IMG/VR virus record: IMGVR_UViG_3300048839_001326
Location: 1 to 47,030 of that record
Length of the DNA stretch: 47,030 nt
Strand: one strand, 5' to 3'
Origin: a virus
The translations under genes and the position numbers were made by a program. Below the pieces are notes generated by a model. It worked only from the letters and a program-made list of their open reading frames with translations. It did not search any database and was not told where the DNA came from. Below, in pieces: positions 1-6,399 of this stretch (position 1 is the stretch's first letter; the number at the start of each line of letters is the position of its first letter).

Positions 1-1
1 C

Positions 2-361
2 GCAGAACCACATCATTCATCTGGAACATATTCTTTAATTAAAGACGAATGGCTTAGAAAACCAACAAAAAAAATTGTCAACATTGATACTGCAGACGTA
101 CAGTTGAAGGCAGCAGACTTAATGAATGCTATTGAAGATTTGGAAAGTCACATTACCCAAAAAGACTTTATAAAAAGGCATGAGGCATTAAAAAATAAAA
201 TAAAAAAATATAGACAAACCGGACTTGATACGGGTGGAGAATTTTCAACAGAAAATCTCGTATTTAAAATATTAAGGAATACCGGGTATCTTGGTAGAAT
301 GGTTGAAATCAAGAACGACTATTTAACCAAAGAATTGAGTTTAAATGAATTTTTAACATGA
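2..361 (+). CDS. Hypothetical protein, 5' end cut by window
   Basis: The reading frame is open from base 2 without a stop, and the residues upstream of the first possible internal start (a TTG at 104) look like ordinary coding sequence. The gene therefore probably begins before the window, and these are its last 119 residues. The visible part is lysine-rich and mostly helical, with a charged central segment and no catalytic motif I recognise. Its TGA stop overlaps the ATG of the next gene in an ATGA, which suggests translational coupling. Function unknown. Confidence 0.7.
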   Translation, partial: AEPHHSSGTYSLIKDEWLRKPTKKIVNIDTADVQLKAADLMNAIEDLESHITQKDFIKRHEALKNKIKKYRQTGLDTGGEFSTENLVFKILRNTGYLGRMVEIKNDYLTKELSLNEFLT

Positions 362-606
362 AGAGAATAATCGTTACACGCAAGCAATTAGATGAATTCG
401 TAGAAAAGAAGAAAGCGGAAAAGATTTTCTATTCTGTTATTGAAAGTCTTCATAAAAACGCTAAGTTTTTAAATGAGAACGTTTCAGAAAAAAAAGCGAA
501 CCAGTCGATAATTGACGATTTTCGTAGAAGGAATTTAATCACACCGAGAGTTCAAGAAATGCTTGTCAAACATAAAATTATCAATGAAAAATGGGAAATA
601 ATTTAA
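358..606 (+). CDS. Small basic hypothetical protein
   Basis: This 82-residue protein is highly charged (many Lys, Arg, Glu) and predicted all-helical, with no signal peptide or membrane segment. It starts at an ATG overlapping the upstream stop by four bases (ATGA), so it is co-translated with the truncated gene before it. It ends just before the late-type motif at 633. I do not recognise the family. The size and charge would fit a small virion or nucleic-acid-associated protein, but nothing in the sequence establishes this. Confidence 0.6.
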   Translation: MKRIIVTRKQLDEFVEKKKAEKIFYSVIESLHKNAKFLNENVSEKKANQSIIDDFRRRNLITPRVQEMLVKHKIINEKWEII

Positions 607-632
607 CATTTCCATTTTTTTGTTCTTAATTA

Positions 633-642
633 AGTATTTATA
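633..642 (+). promoter_or_regulatory. Late-type motif AGTATTTATA
   Basis: A perfect copy of the motif found before most virion genes here, 40 bases before the ATG at 683. It is read in the direction of the gene. No Shine-Dalgarno sequence is visible; the leader is A-rich. Confidence 0.6.
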
Positions 643-682
643 AAAAAATGTAACTAAATTATAGGCATAAAAAAATATAAAA

Positions 683-3088
683 ATGAAGAAACATAATTCA
701 CAAGAAGCGTTTTACCAAAGGCTTCAGCAATTAGCAGAAGTAAAGAAACCCACAATAAAAGAATCTACTCGTAATTTGGGTACTTTAATAGATTACAAAA
801 GAGCAGCAGATGGAGTTGCTTATGGAATTGTGAAAGAAAATCACCAATATTTTGTTAAAAAGGGTGGTTTAAAACAAGACCCAAACGTATCTGATTTCGC
901 ATATATAGGTGGTTTAGAAAACATTACAAAACACCAATACAAATCATTGGCTGAAGCTGATAAACAAAGAAACATGTTGTTTCAAGTTATTAATGAGGCA
1001 GTCACATTGAAACCAAGTAAAACTGGCAGTAAAAAACAAAAACTTCATGAAGACAAAGCTGGTGAAGAAATTGAAATGGCTGCAAGTAAAGTAGGTGACT
1101 TGGAAGCTGCAACTGCTGCAACTGAAGTTCCTGCCGAACCAGAACCTGATTTTAGTGGAGAACCAATGGGTGATGAAGAAATGCCAGCAGAAATGGGTGG
1201 CGAAGAAATGCCTGTTGATGAACCTGCACCCGAAGGTGGTGAAGAATTACCTGCCGACATGGGTAGCGAAGAAGGTGGAGAAGAAATGCCAGCAGAAATG
1301 GGTGGCGAAGAAGAACCAGAAGGTGGAGAAGAAATGCCAGCAGAAATGGGTGGCGAAGAAGAACCAGAAGGTGGAGAAGGCGATGCTGCACCCGCAGAAG
1401 AAAAAGACCTTACCACAACCGAAATTGAAAAGGGTCTCGGTAAATTAACAAATAAAATCAGAAAAACAGAATTAGAACCTGCACAGGTTAAATCATATGT
1501 AAATTCATTTCTTACTGCATTTAAAGACAAGTTTGATGAAGTAGAAATTGAAGACAGAAAAGCAATGGCAGATAAAATTTTAAAGGTTGTTCCTGATGAA
1601 GATATCGAAGATATTGAAGTTGGTGATGATATGTCTGTTGACGAACCTGAAGAAGTTGAAGAAGCAAAATGTTCAGAATGTGGTAGCTTTGGAATGTACG
1701 CAGAATCACGTGGCTATACCAGAGAATCAATTATGGAATGTGGTGAAGAAGAAATGGCTAACTTGGTTAGTGGCTATGCAAACGCACATGGTGAAGGTCA
1801 GAATGATGGCGATTTCAAAGCAGTTGCATTGTTTATCACACCGGAAATCATGGATAAATTAAAAGGTGATTATGGACATGACGAATACGCAAGTCAATTA
1901 GAACCAATGGTTAACTCATTAAGTGAAGCAAGTGAGGAAGATAAAGCTGCACAAATTGATGAACTTTGGGGCGGTATGAAACAAGCATTTGGAAAAGTAG
2001 GTGGTGATATTAAAGCAGGTGCTCAGAAGGCAGGACAGGCTGTTGCAGGTGCTGCACAAAAAGTAGGTGGTGCTGTTGCGGGTGCTGCACAAAAGGCAGG
2101 ACAAGCAGTAGGACAATACGCTACTGACGTAAAACAAGCATATCATACAGGTGAAGTACCGGGGGAAATAAAAAAACTTGAAACCGTTGCTGCAAGTTTG
2201 GGTAAACAAATTGCTGCATTAAATACAAGATTAGAAAAAGCCGGAAAACAACCAGTTAATGTTAGAAGTATTTTAGCAACTATTCAAAATCAACTTGGAA
2301 GTAAAGCTGGTACTGCTAATTTAAGTAAATTTGCTGCAGAAGGTGTTGACCCGGCAGGTGTTGAAGTTCAACCAAATGCATTAATGGAAGACGGTGCTGA
2401 AGAAATTGACGATGAAGGTACGCCTGAAATCGGTTTCGCCCCAGATTCACAAACACTTGGTGTAGATACAGTTAAACCTGCAGGTGCTCCAACAACAGGA
2501 GTTGATGTAAATGTCGATGCTCAGAATAAAACTGTTAATGTTACAATGAGTGAATCAGAAAAAAAGATTAGAAAATACATTCGTGAACGTCTTGAAGTTA
2601 AAGCTGGTTTGAAAAAAGCAAGTCTTAACGAAGATAAAAAATCTGATACACTTAAAAGACTCGATAAAATAATTGACGAACAGTTTGGTCTATATGAATC
2701 TGTTGTGTCTAAAAAAAAAGATGAAGTTGTAGATGAAGGTATTACCGATTGGATGGGTAAAGCATCTCAATGGGCAGAAGGTAGATTAAAAAAACAAAAA
2801 GACTTAAAAGCAGTTTTACCTTCACTATCTGTTGAAGAGCCACACGAATTAAATCATTGGCTTAATAAAACATTTAAAATTGATTTCGAAGGTGGTATTG
2901 AAAGATATCTCTCAAGAACACCAGCAGAAAATAAATTAGTAATTCTACAACAAGCAGCAGCAGACCCAAGTGGTTTGGGTAAATTAAAGATTGGAAAAAA
3001 CAATTTTGTGGAATACATTCCAGTAGACCATAGTGAGGTTGGAGGACCAAGTGATTTTGCGAGAGGCAGAAGTAGATTAGGTACTTAA
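683..3088 (+). CDS. Large acidic repeat protein, probable virion or head-associated protein
   Basis: This 801-residue protein has several distinct regions. Residues 1-115 are a compact, probably folded N-terminus. Residues about 150-235 are a Glu/Gly/Pro/Met-rich low-complexity stretch built from GGEEMPAEM-type units. A segment near residue 333 has a CSEC pair followed by an acidic region. Residues about 435-480 are Ala/Gly-rich repeats (AQKAGQAV, AQKVGGAV) that resemble amphipathic apolipoprotein- or LEA-like helices. The C-terminus is folded and basic. The late-type motif upstream and the position ahead of terminase and portal suggest a virion or assembly protein, but I recognise no family. 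A rho-independent terminator follows the stop. Reverse-strand open frames across the repeat are artefacts of its composition. Confidence 0.6.
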   Translation: MKKHNSQEAFYQRLQQLAEVKKPTIKESTRNLGTLIDYKRAADGVAYGIVKENHQYFVKKGGLKQDPNVSDFAYIGGLENITKHQYKSLAEADKQRNMLFQVINEAVTLKPSKTGSKKQKLHEDKAGEEIEMAASKVGDLEAATAATEVPAEPEPDFSGEPMGDEEMPAEMGGEEMPVDEPAPEGGEELPADMGSEEGGEEMPAEMGGEEEPEGGEEMPAEMGGEEEPEGGEGDAAPAEEKDLTTTEIEKGLGKLTNKIRKTELEPAQVKSYVNSFLTAFKDKFDEVEIEDRKAMADKILKVVPDEDIEDIEVGDDMSVDEPEEVEEAKCSECGSFGMYAESRGYTRESIMECGEEEMANLVSGYANAHGEGQNDGDFKAVALFITPEIMDKLKGDYGHDEYASQLEPMVNSLSEASEEDKAAQIDELWGGMKQAFGKVGGDIKAGAQKAGQAVAGAAQKVGGAVAGAAQKAGQAVGQYATDVKQAYHTGEVPGEIKKLETVAASLGKQIAALNTRLEKAGKQPVNVRSILATIQNQLGSKAGTANLSKFAAEGVDPAGVEVQPNALMEDGAEEIDDEGTPEIGFAPDSQTLGVDTVKPAGAPTTGVDVNVDAQNKTVNVTMSESEKKIRKYIRERLEVKAGLKKASLNEDKKSDTLKRLDKIIDEQFGLYESVVSKKKDEVVDEGITDWMGKASQWAEGRLKKQKDLKAVLPSLSVEEPHELNHWLNKTFKIDFEGGIERYLSRTPAENKLVILQQAAADPSGLGKLKIGKNNFVEYIPVDHSEVGGPSDFARGRSRLGT
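1274..1379 (+). repeat. Perfect 48-bp in-frame tandem repeat
   Basis: Two exact 48-bp copies (1274-1321 and 1322-1369) and the start of a third lie inside the acidic-repeat gene. Each encodes 16 residues around GGEEMPAEMGGEEEPE. Degenerate copies lie upstream from about 1174. Base-level identity implies recent duplication or ongoing homogenisation, and a copy number that could vary between isolates. Confidence 0.9.
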
Positions 3089-3094
3089 AAAAAT

Positions 3095-3124
3095 AAAAAC
3101 CGGGCAAAAAAGTCCGGTTTTTTT
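3095..3124 (+). terminator. Rho-independent terminator
   Basis: A stem AAAAACCGG/CCGGTTTTT closes a short A-rich loop and runs into a T-tract directly after the stop at 3088. The T-tract also abuts the ECF-like promoter element that starts at 3125, so termination and new initiation sit next to each other. Confidence 0.85.
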
Positions 3125-3150
3125 GTAACATTTTTTTTCTCTTTACGTAT
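3125..3150 (+). promoter_or_regulatory. ECF-sigma-like promoter element, copy 1
   Basis: GTAAC (3125-3129) and CGTAT (3146-3150) are separated by 16 bases. GTAACATTTTT and TTACGTATAAG are each identical to the element at 32415-32440. The layout resembles group-IV (ECF) promoters of Bacteroidota (TGTAAC...CGTC/A). The ATG at 3159 lies only 8 bases downstream, so the transcript would be nearly leaderless. Confidence 0.5.
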
Positions 3151-3158
3151 AAGTCTTT

Positions 3159-3545
3159 ATGAAAAATATTAATAGAACATACACAACACTGAGAATCTCA
3201 CGTGGTAAAAACCGAAATGCTGAACTGGTAAAACTTGCAGAGGCAAAAAGGGATTTTGAATACAGGAGACTTCTTATTGAAGAACGTGAAGCCGATTTAC
3301 ACGTCTTTTTTAGTAGAAAAAAGGTATCAGAAATAATATCTTGGATACTAATTATTTTTGCCCTCATTTTATATCAATTTCCGGTGTTTAGCATATCATT
3401 ATTCTCTACATCAATTCTCTTTCAATTCCTTAAAATTTATTGGGGAAAAAGACTTGCCAACAGGATTAAAATGTATTTGTTTTCACTCAAAATTGTTGAT
3501 ATTGTTATATTTGAGGATTATGGTATATTATTATCGAACCAATAA
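3159..3545 (+). CDS. Small two-helix membrane protein
   Basis: The 128-residue product has a basic, helical N-terminal half (about residues 1-55, many Arg/Lys/Glu). Two closely spaced hydrophobic segments follow at about 57-74 and 78-92, then a basic C-terminal stretch. Both ends are probably cytoplasmic (positive-inside rule). It has no late-type motif, but has an ECF-like element in common only with the lipoprotein gene at 32483. That makes it a possible host-expressed envelope accessory gene (moron), for example in superinfection exclusion. A holin is an alternative because of its size and two membrane segments, though the long charged N-terminus is unusual for one. No family recognised. 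Confidence 0.55.
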   Translation: MKNINRTYTTLRISRGKNRNAELVKLAEAKRDFEYRRLLIEEREADLHVFFSRKKVSEIISWILIIFALILYQFPVFSISLFSTSILFQFLKIYWGKRLANRIKMYLFSLKIVDIVIFEDYGILLSNQ

Positions 3546-3562
3546 AACGTTTCATTATTCTC

Positions 3563-3572
3563 AGTATTTATC
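3563..3572 (+). promoter_or_regulatory. Late-type motif AGTATTTATC
   Basis: A motif copy that ends 12 bases before the ATG at 3585, pointing with the gene. Confidence 0.5.
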
Positions 3573-3584
3573 AATAAAGATAAT

Positions 3585-4070
3585 ATGGAGAATGACGATA
3601 AAAAGTTAAAACTAATTTACGTAAATAAAATTGGTTATAACGCAAAAGGCGAAGGGTTGTTTGAATTTATTTTTTCATTTGACCCATCAAATATCGATAT
3701 TGAAGGTTGGTGTTGGGATATGTCTCCTGCTTGCGACAATGCAATGCCCCCAACAGAAGAATTCATCAATTCAATTTATAACTTAAAAACCAGCACATTT
3801 GATTTATTTTGTCTGCACGAAGCAGTAGATAGAGAATATATGCATGGTTATCACACAATTCATGCTTTAGCATACGAAATTCCACCACCAGAAGATGATA
3901 CTAATGGCTATAGTGATTATCAGAAAATGTTTGAAAATGAAGACGATGACACGCCATTATTAGTTTTCCACTACGGAATAACACTTGCAAAAATAAAAGA
4001 AATGTTGAACTCAAGAAAAATTATTGCAAAAGATAATGAATTTGTTGAGGTTTCTTCATTAAAAATATAG
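3585..4070 (+). CDS. Acidic hypothetical protein
   Basis: This 161-residue acidic protein has no signal or membrane segment. Its N-terminus has an alternating hydrophobic pattern (KLKLIYVNKIGYN, then GLFEFIFSFD) typical of beta strands. A cluster of Cys, Trp and Asp follows around residues 43-55, and an Asp/Glu-rich loop lies near 105-125. The late-type motif suggests late expression. Its TAG stop overlaps the next motif copy at 4069. No family recognised; placed directly before the packaging genes. Confidence 0.55.
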   Translation: MENDDKKLKLIYVNKIGYNAKGEGLFEFIFSFDPSNIDIEGWCWDMSPACDNAMPPTEEFINSIYNLKTSTFDLFCLHEAVDREYMHGYHTIHALAYEIPPPEDDTNGYSDYQKMFENEDDDTPLLVFHYGITLAKIKEMLNSRKIIAKDNEFVEVSSLKI

Positions 4071-4078
4071 TATTTATA
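4069..4078 (+). promoter_or_regulatory. Late-type motif AGTATTTATA before non-coding region
   Basis: A perfect motif copy overlapping the stop codon of the upstream gene. No gene follows until a second copy at 4247. It would drive the candidate non-coding RNA at about 4081-4240. Confidence 0.55.
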
Positions 4079-4080
4079 TT

Positions 4081-4240
4081 TTTAAGTTCATCTTTCCATT
4101 TGGAAGAAGGAAATCGGGAATCGTAAATCAAGACATTATACGTTTCCTGCAAATTTAAATTGCCTATCTCACCAGATTAGGGAGAAAAGGTTTCGGAGCA
4201 CGATATGACCAGATTCATACCGTGCTCTGCGGTTTTTATA
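4081..4240 (+). ncRNA. Candidate phage small structured RNA
   Basis: About 160 bases without a credible reading frame, bounded by a late-type motif (4069) and a strong terminator-like hairpin (4196-4237). Possible pairings are 4093-4097 with 4102-4106; AGGAAA (4108-4113) with TTTCCT (4143-4148); stacked CGTA/TACG (4122-4125, 4139-4142); and CCTA/TAGG (4163-4166, 4178-4181). The last competes with TCTC/GAGA (4167-4170, 4182-4185). The octamer ACCAGATT occurs twice, at 4171 and 4208, mostly in loops. It could be a free small RNA or a terminated leader of the terminase gene. No known RNA family recognised. Confidence 0.4.
4196..4237 (+). terminator. Hairpin terminator upstream of terminase gene
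   Basis: GAGCACG (4196-4202) pairs with CGTGCTC (4221-4227). After one mismatch an inner TATGA/TCATA helix extends the stem, and a T-run follows at 4233-4237. It ends a non-coding stretch rather than a gene. Confidence 0.65.
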
Positions 4241-4246
4241 CTGGAA

Positions 4247-4256
4247 AGTATTTATT
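4247..4256 (+). promoter_or_regulatory. Late-type motif before terminase gene
   Basis: AGTATTTATT, ending 15 bases before the ATG at 4272 and directly downstream of the hairpin terminator. This restarts transcription for the packaging genes. Confidence 0.55.
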
Positions 4257-4271
4257 TATAAAATATTATAA

Positions 4272-6323
4272 ATGAGTACTGATAAAGAAAAGGTTGAAAA
4301 GAAAGAAATCGAAGATATATTTCCAGAACACGTTCCAGTAATACCCATTGATGTTCAGAGGGAAAAAGAAAAGGAACAGATTAGGAAATTAGCTGCAGAA
4401 CTCAGAAAACAATCTGCTAAGATTGAACCAATTGTTGTTACTAAAGACGGTATTGCTAAGAGAGCCAGTGAATTAACAATCACAGAACAAAAGCAGGAAA
4501 TCATTAGGTGTGCAACAGACCCCGTATATTTTATTGAGACATATTTAACAATTTTTGACCAGACACAGGGTATGGCTGGTATGATTGTACCATTCAAACT
4601 TTTTGATTTTCAGAAAGAATTAATCCAAACATATCGAGATAATAGATTTGTGGTTGCCAACAAATATCGTCAGGCAGGTATATCCACGACAACTTGTGCA
4701 TATATAGCATGGTATGTGATGTTCAACCCGAACAGACAGGTTGCAATTGTTGCAGATAAACTTGAAACCGCACGTGATGAAATTATGAGTGATGTGGTTT
4801 TATTTATTGAAGGTTGCCCGGATTGGCTTAGACCAAAAACTGGTAGAGAAGCTGTTGGTAATTTCAAGGACACACAAAAATTAAAAATTTACGATAATAA
4901 TTCAAGATTAGGTGCTTTCTCTTCTAAAGGTCTTCGTGGTATGACACCAACACTTATTTTCTGGGACGAAACTGCATGGACAGAAAAGGGAGATAAATTC
5001 TGGACTGCAGCGAAACCAACACTTCAAACTGGTGGTGCTGCGATTATGGTTAGTACTCCTTCCGGTCTTGATGCAGTATTCTACAAAACATTTGATGGTG
5101 CACGAAGAAACGAAAATAACTTTAAAGCGGTTGAACTATGGTGGTATAATGACCCAAGATATAATAAAGATTTGTGCTGGTTGAAAAATAAAGGTAAAGA
5201 AAACGAAAAGAAATTAATTGACCAAAATTGGGATAAAAAAACCAGAATTCAAATGATGGAAGACGGTTGGGAAGCCAGCAGTCCTTGGTTTGAAGAACAA
5301 GTTAGAGATGCAAACGGAGATATGCGTAAAATTGCGCAAGAACTTTTATGTTCATTCTTGGGTTCTGGTGATAACTTTATCGCTGAAGAATATCTTAAAC
5401 GTATTCAGGAAAATGAAGTACGTACACCTATTCGTCAAGAATACACCGACTTAAATATGTGGATTTTTGAAGACCCATTACCGGGAGAAGATTACATTAT
5501 AGCACTCGATGCGTCTCCGGGACACGGTGATGACAATTCAACATTGAATATGTTGAAAACTGTTGAAGTAATTGAAGAAAAGGTTATTAAAAAGGGCGAT
5601 AAAATAAAAAAAGTTAAAATCAGAAGACATAAAGTTGAACAGGTTGCGGAATACTATGGAAAAGTAACACCACAAATGCTTGCAGAAATTGCATATCAAT
5701 ATGGAAAACGATATAATAATGCATATGCGGTTGTTGATATAACTGGTGGTTATGGTGTGCAAAGCGTGGAAAAATTACTTGAATTTGGGTACGATAGTGT
5801 TCACTTTGCAGAAGTTACACATAAACCTTCAAGAGATAGGTTACAAGGATATATTAAAAAGGGTCAGAAAACAATGGCAGATGGTTCTGTCGTAAATGTT
5901 GACCTGATTCCCGGATTCTTTATTGGAAATAACCGTGCTTCGGTGCTTCTTGAAATGCAAAGAGCAGTGCATTTGGAAGACGTGATTATTAGGTCAGTAA
6001 GATTATTGAATGAATTAAAAACATTCGTCACGATTCCCGGAAATCGTGTGGCTGACCATAAACGTAGTTTTCACGATGATAGTATAATGGGATTGTCAAT
6101 TGGATTATATGTTTTGAATTTTGATATGGCAAGATTTAAGCAAAGTAAGGGTGTTACTGAAAAAATGCTTAATGCCATCATTACCAATAACGATATTTCT
6201 GAAATAGGAAGAAAACAAGACATAAAAAATAAACCAATGATTTCCCCCAATAGTCCATCATCGATGAATCCATATCTTGCACATTCATGGTTATTTGATG
6301 GATTAGATAAGAAAAAGAAATAA
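4272..6323 (+). CDS. terL: Terminase large subunit (gp17-like)
   Basis: This is the ATP-driven motor and headful nuclease that packages DNA through the portal. At 683 residues it is somewhat longer than T4 gp17 (610). The ATPase domain shows a Walker A region at about 131-139 (KYRQAGIST), a Walker B strand TPTLIFWDE at about 225-233, and coupling motif MVSTPSG near 259-265. The RNase H-like nuclease domain starts near residue 405, with acidic residues at D413 (IIALDASPG), D489 (AVVDITGG) and D602/D603 (HDDSIMG). The Walker A lacks the usual GKT/S lysine, as in other deviant terminase motifs. The ATG is preceded by a late-type motif. The portal gene follows. No small terminase subunit was recognised nearby. 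Confidence 0.95.
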   Translation: MSTDKEKVEKKEIEDIFPEHVPVIPIDVQREKEKEQIRKLAAELRKQSAKIEPIVVTKDGIAKRASELTITEQKQEIIRCATDPVYFIETYLTIFDQTQGMAGMIVPFKLFDFQKELIQTYRDNRFVVANKYRQAGISTTTCAYIAWYVMFNPNRQVAIVADKLETARDEIMSDVVLFIEGCPDWLRPKTGREAVGNFKDTQKLKIYDNNSRLGAFSSKGLRGMTPTLIFWDETAWTEKGDKFWTAAKPTLQTGGAAIMVSTPSGLDAVFYKTFDGARRNENNFKAVELWWYNDPRYNKDLCWLKNKGKENEKKLIDQNWDKKTRIQMMEDGWEASSPWFEEQVRDANGDMRKIAQELLCSFLGSGDNFIAEEYLKRIQENEVRTPIRQEYTDLNMWIFEDPLPGEDYIIALDASPGHGDDNSTLNMLKTVEVIEEKVIKKGDKIKKVKIRRHKVEQVAEYYGKVTPQMLAEIAYQYGKRYNNAYAVVDITGGYGVQSVEKLLEFGYDSVHFAEVTHKPSRDRLQGYIKKGQKTMADGSVVNVDLIPGFFIGNNRASVLLEMQRAVHLEDVIIRSVRLLNELKTFVTIPGNRVADHKRSFHDDSIMGLSIGLYVLNFDMARFKQSKGVTEKMLNAIITNNDISEIGRKQDIKNKPMISPNSPSSMNPYLAHSWLFDGLDKKKK

Positions 6324-6328
6324 TCAAA

Positions 6329-6338
6329 TGTATTTATA
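6329..6338 (+). promoter_or_regulatory. Late-type motif, distal copy before portal
   Basis: TGTATTTATA immediately after the terminase stop, the first of two copies before the portal gene. The 28 bases between the copies hold an 8-codon ATG...TAG frame and a small self-complementary segment (CTTTTCAAGAAAAG). Confidence 0.4.
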
Positions 6339-6366
6339 TCTATGAACGACTTTTCAAGAAAAGTGT

Positions 6367-6376
6367 AGTATTTATA
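6367..6376 (+). promoter_or_regulatory. Late-type motif, proximal copy before portal
   Basis: A perfect AGTATTTATA, 23 bases before the ATG at 6400. Confidence 0.6.
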
Positions 6377-6399
6377 AAAAAGTATAAAAAATTATAAAA

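Noticed and set aside
1045-1530. Long reverse-strand open frames across the acidic repeat
   Set aside because: They arise from the GAA/GGT-rich repeat read backwards, giving Ser/Pro-rich low-complexity products, and lack start context or promoter; the plus-strand gene explains the region.
4081-4240. tRNA or known riboswitch in the terminase leader
   Set aside because: No cloverleaf, T-loop TTCGA pattern or conserved riboswitch core could be traced.
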